Shown one piece after another: positions 9,214-18,027 of a DNA stretch of 64,000 nt (position 1 is its first letter; each line of letters opens with the position of its first letter). The stretch comes from Sherwoodlollariibacterium sp049275655 (GTDB lineage: Bacteria; Omnitrophota; Gorgyraeia; Gygaellales; Profunditerraquicolaceae). Made by a program: the position numbers and the translations under genes. The stretch is from positions 14,109 to 78,108 of the forward strand of contig JBASUY010000057.1 in the NCBI GenBank assembly GCA_049275655.1, written 5' to 3'. Under the pieces are notes generated by a model. That model ran no database searches. It saw only the letters and a list, made by a program, of their open reading frames with translations, and was not told the DNA's origin.

Positions 9214-9628
9214 CTAAATGCTCTTTTTCATCAAAAGGCACAGGCCTGCCTTGTTTTTGGTAATAATCTTTTAAGGCTGAACGCAACGCCTCTTCGGCTA
9301 AAACTGAACAATGCATTTTAACCGGCGGCAACCCCCCTAGGGCATCTACAACTTCCTTGTTAGTTATTTTTAGGGCATCGGCTATGGTCTTACCTTTAAC
9401 CATCTCTGTAACCATAGAGCTTGTAGCTAAGGCTGCGCCGCAGCCAAAAGTCTTAAATTTAATATCCACAATGATATCGCCTTCTATCTTTAAAAACATC
9501 TTCATTACATCTCCACAGACAGGATTTCCAACGGTTCCTATACCGCTGGCATCAGGAATCTCCCCGACATTTCTGGGGTTAGCAAAATGATCCATAACTT
9601 TTTCATTATAAGGAAATTGTTTATTCAT
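9191..9628 (-). CDS. nifU: Iron-sulfur cluster scaffold protein (NifU N-terminal/IscU type)
   Basis: A 145-residue scaffold on which Fe-S clusters are assembled before transfer to apoproteins. The three ligand cysteines are C38 (NPVCGD), C63 (FGCGAA) and C107 (MHCSVL), and Asp40 of the CGD motif is present. It lacks the additional C-terminal domains of full NifU, as in the stand-alone IscU-like form. No cysteine desulfurase is in the window. It follows metV by 23 bp and overlaps the cyclo-ligase start. Confidence 0.95.
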   Translation of the reverse strand: MNKQFPYNEKVMDHFANPRNVGEIPDASGIGTVGNPVCGDVMKMFLKIEGDIIVDIKFKTFGCGAALATSSMVTEMVKGKTIADALKITNKEVVDALGGLPPVKMHCSVLAEEALRSALKDYYQKQGRPVPFDEKEHLDESKKHL

Positions 9629-9651
9629 TTATGCCTCTTATCGTAATTTTA

Positions 9652-10305
9652 CTATTTTGCAAATATCAGTTTATGCGGCTTGCCTGATTTCTTAAAATCT
9701 TTTGCCGGGTTAATTTCTTTTAAAGAGGATAGTTTTTTAGCCTTTTCTAATTCCCTATAAATCAAAACCCAAACGCAATCCTGCTCATTGTCCACTTCAC
9801 ACTTTCCTCTTTTCATCCCTCCGCAAGGGCCATTAAGAAGAGCTTTTGGGCAGAGTGTCACCGGGCATATCCCTCCGGTTCTGTCCAATATACACTCTCC
9901 GCACATAGAGCACTTCTCATAAAAATTCCCTTTAGCATCCATTACCGCGCCAAAGGTAGTATTAAGCGCAGGAAATGCCGGCAAGCCAAGACGGTCATTA
10001 TCCTTAAAAGACTGTAACCCCAAACCGCAGGCTAAGACCAAAACCGCATCTGTCTCTTGTAGCGCTTTTATATTTTTTGCTATCTCACTTTTAAGTTTTG
10101 CCGCTACACAAGGCGCAGAAGGAATACAGCTTCCGGTAATAATCTTACCGGTAGACTCTAAGTCTTTTTTCATCTTAGCTACCTCTGCCTCCCCCCCAGT
10201 CTTACAGGCAGTAGCACACTCTCCGCAACCAATAATAAAAATCTTAGAGTAGCCTTTTAAGCTATCTACAATAGCCTGAATAGGTTTTCTCTCTGTTATA
10301 ATCAT
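9652..10305 (-). CDS. metV: MetV-type methylenetetrahydrofolate reductase C-terminal domain protein
   Basis: A 217-residue cysteine-rich protein matching the MTHFR C-terminal domain family (MetV of acetogens). Cysteines cluster as GCGECATAC (C27, C30, C34), GSCIPSAPC, and a dense C-terminal set in KCSMCGEC, GGICPVTLCPKALLNGPCGG and GKCEVDNEQDC, suited to iron-sulfur and zinc binding. In acetogens MetV partners MetF and connects methylene-THF reduction to electron carriers. No metF lies nearby, so the partner must be elsewhere or the protein acts alone. It stands between fusA and nifU, which may serve its cluster assembly. Confidence 0.85.
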   Translation of the reverse strand: MIITERKPIQAIVDSLKGYSKIFIIGCGECATACKTGGEAEVAKMKKDLESTGKIITGSCIPSAPCVAAKLKSEIAKNIKALQETDAVLVLACGLGLQSFKDNDRLGLPAFPALNTTFGAVMDAKGNFYEKCSMCGECILDRTGGICPVTLCPKALLNGPCGGMKRGKCEVDNEQDCVWVLIYRELEKAKKLSSLKEINPAKDFKKSGKPHKLIFAK

Positions 10306-10356
10306 AAAAGGATTTTAACATTAATATGCGTTATTCTCAAGAAAAATAATAACTGA

Positions 10357-10390
10357 GGGACACCCGTAGCTTTAGCAGATTGGGTGTCCC
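10357..10390 (-). terminator. Hairpin after fusA, possible terminator or processing stem
   Basis: A perfect 9-bp inverted repeat (GGGACACCC / GGGTGTCCC, arms 10357-10365 and 10382-10390, 16-nt loop) begins at the last base of the fusA stop codon. On the minus strand it is followed by TCAGTTATTATTTTT, a poor U-tract. It is therefore a weak or partial terminator, or an mRNA-stabilising stem between fusA and metV. Confidence 0.5.
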
Positions 10391-13300
10391 TATTCTTTTT
10401 TTTGTTTTTCTTCAATGAGTTTTTGGGTAATCTCTTGCGGGACCTGGAGGTATTTAGAAAACTCCATAGAAGCATTTGCCCGGCCTGAGGAGAGAGAGCG
10501 GAATGCCGTAGCATAACCAAACATCTCTGCTAAAGGGACTTCTGCGGAGATTATCTTCTGCTTGCCTTTTGGCTCGGCATTTAAAATCTTTCCTCGGCGG
10601 GAACAGATATATCCGATACAAGCATTAGCGTATTCTTCTATAGTAGATACCTCTAAAGACATATACGGCTCCAATAAAATTGGCTTAGCCTTCATAAATG
10701 CCTCTTTAAACCCAAAGATACCCGCCATCTTAAAGGCAAGCTCTGAAGAATCTACTTCATGAAAAGAACCGTCGTATAGCTCTACCTTGATATCTACAAC
10801 CGGATACCCCACATACACCCCTTTTTGCATCGCTTCAATTACGCCTTTTTCTACCGCAGGAATAAACGAACGCGGTATTGCTCCTCCTTTTATAGAATCA
10901 ATAAACTCAAAACCCTCTCCGGGCTTTGCCGGGATAACCCTTAAATTACAATGCCCGTATTGGCCGCGGCCTCCGGATTGTTTAATATATTTTCCCTCGC
11001 CTTCTGATTCTTCGATAATCGTCTCCCGGTAAGCTACTTTTGGTTGCCCAACTATTGCCTCTACCCCAAACTCTTCTTTTAACCTATCAACGATAATCTC
11101 AAGATGCAGCTCTCCCATCCCGGTTAAAATAACCTCTTTGGTCTCATCATCCGTATTAACGATAAAAGTCGGGTCCTCCTCGGCAAGCCTTGATAAACCC
11201 TTTCCTAACTTATCCTGATCTGACCTACTCTTTGGGGCAATGCTTAAAGAGACAACCGGAGTAGGAAATTGTATCGCCTCTAATAAAACCGGGCTCTCCG
11301 TATCACAAAGGGTATCCCCGGTAGTTGTATTGCCTAAACCGACTACCGCCACTATATCCCCAGCAAAGGCATACTCAATATTTTCCCTCTGATTCGCGTG
11401 CATCTGGACTATGCGCGCTATCCTCTCCTTTTTATTTTTGGTTGAGTTGAAAATATAAGTTCCCGCCTGAAGGCAGCCGGAATAAATACGAATATAGACT
11501 AATTTCCCCATATGCGGGTCTGCCTGAACCTTAAAGGCAAGTCCGGCAAAAGGCTCTTCTATTTCAGGTTTACGCAAAAGCATATTATCAGGATCCTTTA
11601 AATCATGCCCCTCAACTGCCGGGATATCTAAAGGAGAAGGTAGATAAGCTACTACCGCATCTAATAACTTCTGCAATCCTTTATTTTTAAATGCCGAGCC
11701 GCAAAGAAGGGGGACAACCTTGTTAGCTATTGTCCCTTTTCTTATCGCTGAGGACAACTCCTCTGCGCTAAGAGCAGATTCTCCTTCTTCTAAGTATCTC
11801 TTCATCAACCCCTCGTCAAATGCCGTTGCTTTCTCAACCATGATATTACGGTATTCCCTTGCCTTCTCTAAGTAATCTTGAGGGATATCTTCAATACGGT
11901 ATTCTTTACCTAAAGATTCATCTTCATAAATATATGCCTTCATTTCAAGTAAATCCACTACCCCTACAAAATCATCCTCTCCTTTTAATAAGGGTATCTC
12001 TATGGGAAGGGGATTCCCCCCTAAATCCTCCTCTATCCCTTTTAAGACCGCGTAAAAGTCCGCGCCTACCCTATCCATCTTATTAACAAACCCAATCTTA
12101 GGAACATTATACTTATTTGATTGATGCCAGACTGTCTCTGATTGCGGTTCTACACCACCGACTGCGCAAAAAACAGCCACAGCTCCGTCTAAGATACGTA
12201 AAGAGCGCTCTACCTCTACTGTAAAATCCACATGTCCAGGGGTATCAATTACATTGATACGGTAATCTTTCCAAAAACAGGTTGTCGCAGCAGAGGTAAT
12301 CGTTATCCCCCGCTCTTGCTCCTGCTTCATCCAATCCATAGTCGCAGCCCCCTCGTGCACTTCCCCTATCTTATGGGATTTTCCGGTGTAGAATAGTATC
12401 CGTTCCGTAGTTGTGGTCTTGCCGGCGTCAATATGCGCCATAATTCCTATATTGCGGGTTTTATCTAAAGAGTATTTTGGTTGGGGAATAAATTTTCCCT
12501 TATCATTAACCTCTGCTGATTGGCTTACAACTTCTTTCTCCTCTTCTTCTTTAAGCTTCTCCTCTTCAACCTCTGTTTCTTTAGGTTGCGCAGGCAAGGC
12601 TTCTTCGTTAATTTGCTCTACCGGTTCCTTTAGATCTTCTTTATCTACAATTGGCTCTATCTCATCTTCTTCTTTTAAAAGTTCGGATTCGTCTTTATCT
12701 TCGCCTTTTATAGGCACGCCTAAAGAAGAACCCTCCTGAGCCTGCTTCCTTAAACTAACTATCTCCTCGGCAAAACCCTTAAGGCGCTCTTCTTTCTCCT
12801 CTAATTCTTTCTCTAATGCAGTATATTCTTCATTAAGCTTGTTAAACTCTGCCTTAGGCACCCATTCACTTATCTTCTCTTTATTCTTAAACTCTTCTAT
12901 GGTCTTTAAATAAACCTTTATATCCCGCTCATTTTTTTCTATCCTGTGCCTCTGTATCTCAATCTGCTCACCCTTCTCCTTGATAACCTTCTCTAACTCG
13001 CCTGCTTTTATTTTAAGCTCGTCTATCTCTTTTTTTAAGTTTACGTTTTTGGTAAACTCTTCCTGAGATTCTCTCTCTTTTTCTATAAACCGGTTCTTAA
13101 GTTCTAAATTTTCTGCTTTTACCTTATCAAGCATCCCCTCAGAAGTAGTAACCCACTCCTGCCTACGGCCTAACTCTTCTTTTAGTTCATTATATTTACC
13201 TGTCGCCTCCTGAAAACTTGCTTTCTCAGTATTATATATGAGGCGTTGTTTTTCAAGCTCTGCTTCTAATTTTTTTAACTCTTCCTCAAGCCGGGATATC

Positions 13301-13452
13301 TTCTGGTCGCGAAAATCAGGCAAGGTAGGGTCGCTTATTTTCTTCCTATGCTTCTTTTCTTTTTGGAGAGAAGGCGAAGAAAAGACCGCATATAAAGCAT
13401 AGATAACCATGCCTGCCGCAGGAACTAATACTATTAAAGTCAAATTGTTCAT
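10390..13452 (-). CDS. fusA: Elongation factor G with N-terminal membrane anchor and coiled coil
   Basis: A 1020-residue single reading frame. Residues 5-24 form a membrane helix, about 48-240 a long heptad-rich coiled coil, about 250-310 an acidic Glu-rich linker, and 327-1020 a complete EF-G. The EF-G part has all GTPase motifs: AHIDAGKTTTT (P-loop, from 339), WMKQEQERGITITSAATT (switch I), DTPGHVDF, NKMDR and CGSAF. The C-terminal domain carries EVPLAEMFGYATAFRS. EF-G normally starts just before the P-loop. Here no ATG, GTG or TTG codon lies in frame between the linker and the Met in GIMAH, so a separate EF-G cannot start by a normal codon. EF-G drives ribosome translocation, and tethering it to the membrane is unusual. 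It follows rarA by 3 bp. Confidence 0.93.
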   Translation of the reverse strand: MNNLTLIVLVPAAGMVIYALYAVFSSPSLQKEKKHRKKISDPTLPDFRDQKISRLEEELKKLEAELEKQRLIYNTEKASFQEATGKYNELKEELGRRQEWVTTSEGMLDKVKAENLELKNRFIEKERESQEEFTKNVNLKKEIDELKIKAGELEKVIKEKGEQIEIQRHRIEKNERDIKVYLKTIEEFKNKEKISEWVPKAEFNKLNEEYTALEKELEEKEERLKGFAEEIVSLRKQAQEGSSLGVPIKGEDKDESELLKEEDEIEPIVDKEDLKEPVEQINEEALPAQPKETEVEEEKLKEEEEKEVVSQSAEVNDKGKFIPQPKYSLDKTRNIGIMAHIDAGKTTTTERILFYTGKSHKIGEVHEGAATMDWMKQEQERGITITSAATTCFWKDYRINVIDTPGHVDFTVEVERSLRILDGAVAVFCAVGGVEPQSETVWHQSNKYNVPKIGFVNKMDRVGADFYAVLKGIEEDLGGNPLPIEIPLLKGEDDFVGVVDLLEMKAYIYEDESLGKEYRIEDIPQDYLEKAREYRNIMVEKATAFDEGLMKRYLEEGESALSAEELSSAIRKGTIANKVVPLLCGSAFKNKGLQKLLDAVVAYLPSPLDIPAVEGHDLKDPDNMLLRKPEIEEPFAGLAFKVQADPHMGKLVYIRIYSGCLQAGTYIFNSTKNKKERIARIVQMHANQRENIEYAFAGDIVAVVGLGNTTTGDTLCDTESPVLLEAIQFPTPVVSLSIAPKSRSDQDKLGKGLSRLAEEDPTFIVNTDDETKEVILTGMGELHLEIIVDRLKEEFGVEAIVGQPKVAYRETIIEESEGEGKYIKQSGGRGQYGHCNLRVIPAKPGEGFEFIDSIKGGAIPRSFIPAVEKGVIEAMQKGVYVGYPVVDIKVELYDGSFHEVDSSELAFKMAGIFGFKEAFMKAKPILLEPYMSLEVSTIEEYANACIGYICSRRGKILNAEPKGKQKIISAEVPLAEMFGYATAFRSLSSGRANASMEFSKYLQVPQEITQKLIEEKQKKE

Positions 13453-13455
13453 ATA

Positions 13456-14766
13456 TTATTTATCTGCCTTCTTTATCTTCTGCATCCGCTCTTTTATCTT
13501 TAACTCATACCCTATGTCCGTAGGCTCGTAATAACGCACTCTTCGGCGTGTATATTTTTGTTTTACATAATGCCCTTTATAATCGTGGGCATATTTATAC
13601 CCTCTTCCGTGGCCAAGCCCTTCTTTGTCTAAGGTAGCGTCCTTTAAATAGTCCGGGACCTCCTGGACCTTATGGCTCTTAATGTCCTGCATTGCTTTAT
13701 CAATAGCTAAATAGCTAGCATTGGATTTAGGGGCGCAAGAGAGATAGATTACCGCCTGCGCTAAAGGTATGCGCGCTTCAGGCATCCCGACAAACTCTGA
13801 TACCTGTAAAGCGGCATTCGCTAAAACTAAAGCTAAAGGGTCAGCATTGCCGACATCCTCCGCTGCTAAGATACAGATTCTACGCGCAATAAACCTGGGG
13901 TCCTCCCCGGCATAAAGCATCTTCGCCATCCAGTAGAGCGCGGCATCAGGATCGCTTCCGCGCATAGATTTGATAAAAGCAGAAGCAGTATCATAATGCC
14001 CGTCTTCGCCCTTATCATAGACAACCGGCTTTTTTTGGATAGACTCCACAGCAACTTCTAAATTAATATTTATACTTGCGTCTTGCCCTTTCGGGGTAGT
14101 AAGCACCGCTATCTCAAGGGCATTAAGCGCCCTGCGCGCATCCCCTTCACATATATGCGTTAAAAACTTAAGCGCTTCCTTATCTATTTTGATCTTTAAC
14201 GCGCCAAACCCTAAAGATTTATCTTTTAAGGCGCGGGATAAAATTGCGGCGATATCTGAACTTTTAAGGCTTTTAAGCTCGCAGACAAGAGAGCGGGAGA
14301 TTAGCGGGGGGATGATAGAAAAATACGGGTTGTATACCGTTGCCCCGATTAAGATAGGGTTTCCTCCCTCTACATCCGGGAGTAAAACATCTTGCTGTGC
14401 TTTATTAAAGCGGTGAATCTCATCTATAAAAAGTATCGTCTTTTTTCCAGTATTAGTATATTTTTGTTTAGCAGAGGATATTATTTTACGCAACTCTTCT
14501 ACATTGGAGATTGTAGCATTAATAGAAGTATAGTAGGCTTTTGTGGTATTTGCAATACACCAAGCTAAAGAAGTCTTGCCTACCCCAGGCGGGCCAAATA
14601 GGACAAGGGAATTTAATCGGTCAGATTCTATTGCCCGGCGCAAAAGCTTCCCCTTACCTATAATATCCTCTTGACCAATAAAATCATCTAAAGAAGCTGG
14701 CCGCATGCGGATTGCCAAGGGGAGATTTTTAAGCTCTTCCATTTTTTCTTTAGGGAATAAATCCAT
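13456..14766 (-). CDS. rarA: Replication-associated recombination protein A (RarA/MgsA AAA+ ATPase)
   Basis: A 436-residue AAA+ ATPase related to clamp-loader subunits, acting at stalled forks. Motifs: RPASLDDFIGQEDIIG, Walker A FGPPGVGKTSLA, Walker B ILFIDEIHRFNKAQQD, sensor region LIGATVYNPYFSI, and a C-terminal MgsA domain. I chose the ATG at 14766 (MDLFPKEK). The frame stays open 43 codons further upstream, but that stretch is the 3' half of a 6S RNA and is unlike any RarA N-terminus. The start lies only a few bases after the RNA, suggesting readthrough from its promoter. fusA follows by 3 bp. Confidence 0.95.
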   Translation of the reverse strand: MDLFPKEKMEELKNLPLAIRMRPASLDDFIGQEDIIGKGKLLRRAIESDRLNSLVLFGPPGVGKTSLAWCIANTTKAYYTSINATISNVEELRKIISSAKQKYTNTGKKTILFIDEIHRFNKAQQDVLLPDVEGGNPILIGATVYNPYFSIIPPLISRSLVCELKSLKSSDIAAILSRALKDKSLGFGALKIKIDKEALKFLTHICEGDARRALNALEIAVLTTPKGQDASININLEVAVESIQKKPVVYDKGEDGHYDTASAFIKSMRGSDPDAALYWMAKMLYAGEDPRFIARRICILAAEDVGNADPLALVLANAALQVSEFVGMPEARIPLAQAVIYLSCAPKSNASYLAIDKAMQDIKSHKVQEVPDYLKDATLDKEGLGHGRGYKYAHDYKGHYVKQKYTRRRVRYYEPTDIGYELKIKERMQKIKKADK

Positions 14767-14772
14767 AACATA

Positions 14773-14949
14773 AAAAAATCCCCGCTTTGTGCCGTTAGAC
14801 TGACTCAATTGAACCGATCTTTTTAGGTGGGTGCCTTCTCTATGGCGCAAAAGCGTCGTAGAATACAGGCTCCCTTGATATTTTTGTTGGTTCAAAAATT
14901 ATCAATTTTCCAACGCGCACAGCAGGGATTTTAAAAGAACTCGTTTTCT
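14773..14949 (-). ncRNA. ssrS: 6S RNA
   Basis: A roughly 175-nt RNA just upstream of rarA, a location known for 6S RNA in several bacterial groups. The 5' AAATCCC-T-GC-TGTGC (from about 14931) pairs with 3' GCACA-AA-GC-GGGGATTT (to about 14775), forming the closing stem. The interior carries the conserved-looking GGCACCCACCT and a GGTTCAATTGAGTCAG segment resembling the 6S 3' half. A strong promoter lies at the right distance. 6S RNA mimics an open promoter and binds sigma-70 RNA polymerase. Ends are estimated from the promoter and stem. Confidence 0.82.
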
Positions 14950-14955
14950 AAAAAA

Positions 14956-14983
14956 AGTATAGCACATATTTTCGCAAAGTCAA
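14956..14983 (-). promoter_or_regulatory. Sigma-70 promoter of the 6S RNA
   Basis: TTGACT (-35, 14983-14978) and TATACT (-10, 14961-14956) with a 16-nt spacer, starting 3 bp after the pheT stop. It places the start site near 14949, the expected 5' end of the 6S RNA, and may also drive rarA and fusA by readthrough. Confidence 0.82.
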
Positions 14984-14985
14984 CC

Positions 14986-17010
14986 CTACCTTATCTGAAT
15001 ACCGAATCTGCTCTTTAACAAAAGGCAAATACTCTCATGAAGCGGAGCAACATCCTCTTCTGTTAAAGTGCGCTCATAAGATGCATAAACTAACTCTAAA
15101 GTCAACCCGCGGTAACCTTCCGGTATTTGCCTGCCCTTATAATAATCCGATACCTTTAAGCTTTGTAAAAGAGGCCTGCCCTTTTCTTCTATAGCAAGCA
15201 GGATATTTTTAATAGATTCTTCGTTTTTTAAAATAATGCTTATATCCCGGGGAGATCCGGGGTATTTTAAGAGCGGGGCATACCTTTTTTTTACCGAGGA
15301 AGGCAGAGGTATTTTGTTTAAAGACAGCTCCGCGACAAAAACATCCCTACCTTTAATACCAAAGGCATCAAGCACCTTTTGGCTTAAAACTTGCATTAAC
15401 CCGGCTTTTTCATTATTAATATAAACCTCTGCCTTTAATTCGCGCGCATCACTTACAAAATCATACTCCTTGGTACAAAGCCTTCTTAAAAGCGTTTCAA
15501 TGACTCCCTTTAAATTAAGCATCCCCGTCTCGTCCTTAACAACAAGGTCATTAAAAAATGCCTTTTTTGTCCCGCTTAAGGCTAACCCAAGCCTAAGCTC
15601 TTGACAGACAGACCCCCCTTTTTCAAAGAATACATTAGCGCATTCAAAGAGGGCTATGTAATCCTGCTTCTGATTTAAATTATGCGCTACTGCGCAGGCT
15701 AGCCCCGGGATAAGCGTTGTCCTTAATACCCCTTGCTCTTGGCTTAAAGGGTTTAGTAGTTCTATCGGACTTGATAAGGCGTTAATGCTATTTAAATATT
15801 TTATATTGGTAAGGCTATATGTAATCGCCTCATTTAATCCTAACCCTACAAGGATATCCTTTACCTTTGATACCAAAACCCTCTCTTCTTCAATGATTAC
15901 AGAAGACAAGACCCTAGGCAAAGTTACCGGGATATGTTCATAGCCATAAATACGGATAACCTCTTCCATTAAATCCTCTTCCAAAGAGACATCCTGCCTG
16001 AATGAAGGAATAGCGACATCTAATAACCCTCTTTCTTTTGCCTTAACCTTAAACCCTAACCCGGATAAGATACTTTTAATACACGCAGTTTTAATCTTAA
16101 GGCCTGATGCCTTTTCTAAATTAGCCGGATTAAGCAAAACTCTCTTTTTTTTAGGTTCTGCTAAGCCCAAAGAATAAAATCCTTTATCCTCTCCGGAACA
16201 AAACTCAATAATCAACTGAGCCGCCCTCTCAGATGCCTTAACTACCCCTGTTAAATCTACCCCTCTTTCAAACCTATAGCTAGATTCACTCTGCATCCCT
16301 TGTAATTGCCTCTGCCTGCGGATTACCACAGGGTTAAAAACCGCTGATTCTAATAAAATACTGGTTGTAGTATAAGAGACTTCAGAACCCTTCCCTCCCA
16401 TAATACCGGCTAATGCCAATGGCTTTTCTTCATCGGCGATAACCAAAGAAGCTTCATTGATATCCCTTGTTAAACCATCAATAGTTACAAGCCTCTCCCC
16501 TCTTCTGCCGCGCCGCACAAAAATCTTATTTGAGTTTATCTTATCTAAATCAAATGCATGCAACGGCTCTCCTAATTCAAAGAGGCAATAATTAGTTATA
16601 TCTACAATATTATTTACGCTACGGCAACCAATAAGTTCAAGCCTCTTCCGCAACCAACCCGCGGAAGGCCCGACCTTAACCCCTCTAATAATTCTTGCAC
16701 TATACAAGGGGCAGTCTTTTTTGTCCTCAATAGTTATCTTTATCCCTACAGGCTCTTTTTCGCCCTTCCTCTGCTTAAACTTTAAAGGCTTTAAACTTGT
16801 TCCGGTTATAGCAGATACCTCTCTGGCTATACCAACAATGCTTAACCAATCAGGACGGTTAGAGGTAATCTCTACTTCAAATAGATAATCCCCTTCCTTA
16901 GACTGCAAAGAGATAACCTCTAGTCCTGCCATAGTAAGTTTTTCCGCAAGCCTTGCCGGGGATATCCTAATATCAATATAATCTTTTAGCCAATTATAAG
17001 TAAATTTCAT
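14986..17010 (-). CDS. pheT: Phenylalanyl-tRNA synthetase beta subunit, lacking the tRNA-binding domain
   Basis: A 674-residue beta subunit of the (alpha-beta)2 enzyme that charges tRNA-Phe. The N-terminus FTYNWLKDYIDIRISPARLA is normal, but after GLEVISLQSKEGDYLF it jumps straight to EVEITSNRPDWLSIVGIARE. The EMAP-type OB-fold tRNA-binding domain of about 110 residues that normally sits between is absent. The editing B3/B4 region and the C-terminal ferredoxin-like anticodon-binding domain (KYPGSPRDISII onward) are present. It follows pheS by 3 bp. The shorter form explains the length below the usual ~800 residues. Confidence 0.95.
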   Translation of the reverse strand: MKFTYNWLKDYIDIRISPARLAEKLTMAGLEVISLQSKEGDYLFEVEITSNRPDWLSIVGIAREVSAITGTSLKPLKFKQRKGEKEPVGIKITIEDKKDCPLYSARIIRGVKVGPSAGWLRKRLELIGCRSVNNIVDITNYCLFELGEPLHAFDLDKINSNKIFVRRGRRGERLVTIDGLTRDINEASLVIADEEKPLALAGIMGGKGSEVSYTTTSILLESAVFNPVVIRRQRQLQGMQSESSYRFERGVDLTGVVKASERAAQLIIEFCSGEDKGFYSLGLAEPKKKRVLLNPANLEKASGLKIKTACIKSILSGLGFKVKAKERGLLDVAIPSFRQDVSLEEDLMEEVIRIYGYEHIPVTLPRVLSSVIIEEERVLVSKVKDILVGLGLNEAITYSLTNIKYLNSINALSSPIELLNPLSQEQGVLRTTLIPGLACAVAHNLNQKQDYIALFECANVFFEKGGSVCQELRLGLALSGTKKAFFNDLVVKDETGMLNLKGVIETLLRRLCTKEYDFVSDARELKAEVYINNEKAGLMQVLSQKVLDAFGIKGRDVFVAELSLNKIPLPSSVKKRYAPLLKYPGSPRDISIILKNEESIKNILLAIEEKGRPLLQSLKVSDYYKGRQIPEGYRGLTLELVYASYERTLTEEDVAPLHESICLLLKSRFGIQIR

Positions 17011-17013
17011 CCT

Positions 17014-18027
17014 TTAAAATTGTTTTAAAAACCTTAAGTCATTCTCAAAGAATACCCTTATATCATTTATTCCATATTTAAGCATCGCTATTCTTTCTAA
17101 GCCCATGCCAAAGGCAAATCCGGTATATTTTTTATAATCTATCCCTACGCCTTTTAAGACATTCGGGTGTATCATCCCTGCGCCTAAAATCTCAAGCCAG
17201 CCTTTTTTACCGCAGACCGAACAACCTTTCCCCTTGCAGATAATACACGATATATCCACTTCGGCTGATGGCTCGGTAAAAGGAAAAAAGTGCGGACGAA
17301 AACGCATCTTTATATCATCCTGGAATATTCTTTTAGCGAATAACTCAAGCGTTCCTTTTAAATCTGAGAACCTCACCCCCCTATCAACCATAAAACCTTC
17401 TATCTGATGGAACATAAAAGAGTGCGAGGCATCTACCGCATCTGGGCGATAAACCTTCCCCGGAACTATTACTGCCAACGGGACCTTATACTTTTTCATC
17501 ACGCGTACCTGTGCCGGGGATGTATGGCTACGCAACAACATCTTAGGATAACCTTTTAGGTAAAATGTATCAAATGCCTCCCGCGAAGGATGCTCCAAAG
17601 GGATATTTAAGCCGGTAAAGTTATTATACTCACTCTCTACTTCAGGGCCTTCTATGGTAGAAAACCCCATGGAGTTAAAAATGGCGCATATCTGGTCATT
17701 AATCTGGGTTAAAGGATGCAAACTCCCTAAATCCTGGACAACCCCTGGCATCCCTATATCAAAAGAAGAAGAAGCTTTGTCATTTTTTAAAGATGCTGAG
17801 TTTTTTTGCGCTTCCTCTAAAAACTCAAAAACCTTCTTCTTCAGGCTGTTAACTTTTTGCCCAAAAGCAGAGCGCTCATTTAAAGGCAATGTAGGTATAG
17901 TGGCGGTAAGCTCAGATAAAATCCCCTTCCTCCCTAAATATTTAAGGCGAAACTCTTCTACGCCCTTAAGAGAATCTATACCCTTAGATTCTATCTCTAC
18001 TTGCGCAATAATAATATCAATATCCAT
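17014..18027 (-). CDS. pheS: Phenylalanyl-tRNA synthetase alpha subunit
   Basis: A 337-residue class II synthetase catalytic subunit. An N-terminal coiled coil is followed by the catalytic core: motif 2 region AVIVPGKVYRPDAVDASHSF, FHQIEGFMVDRGV, and motif 3 GFAFGMGLERIAMLKYGI. Length matches the bacterial family. Its start lies within the end of the preceding membrane-protein gene (31 bp overlap), and pheT follows by 3 bp. Confidence 0.97.
   Translation of the reverse strand: MDIDIIIAQVEIESKGIDSLKGVEEFRLKYLGRKGILSELTATIPTLPLNERSAFGQKVNSLKKKVFEFLEEAQKNSASLKNDKASSSFDIGMPGVVQDLGSLHPLTQINDQICAIFNSMGFSTIEGPEVESEYNNFTGLNIPLEHPSREAFDTFYLKGYPKMLLRSHTSPAQVRVMKKYKVPLAVIVPGKVYRPDAVDASHSFMFHQIEGFMVDRGVRFSDLKGTLELFAKRIFQDDIKMRFRPHFFPFTEPSAEVDISCIICKGKGCSVCGKKGWLEILGAGMIHPNVLKGVGIDYKKYTGFAFGMGLERIAMLKYGINDIRVFFENDLRFLKQF

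Noticed and set aside
10302..10520. 72-codon open frame on the minus strand across the fusA end
   Set aside because: It overlaps fusA in another frame, has no recognisable features and includes the hairpin after fusA.
10390..13452. EF-G fusion as an assembly join of two genes
   Set aside because: The frame is continuous with a smooth acidic linker and there is no sign of a broken start or stop codon. Reads would still be needed to exclude it completely.
14767..14895. 43-codon N-terminal extension of RarA
   Set aside because: The stretch coincides with the 6S RNA and does not resemble a RarA N-terminus. The ATG at 14766 gives the normal protein.
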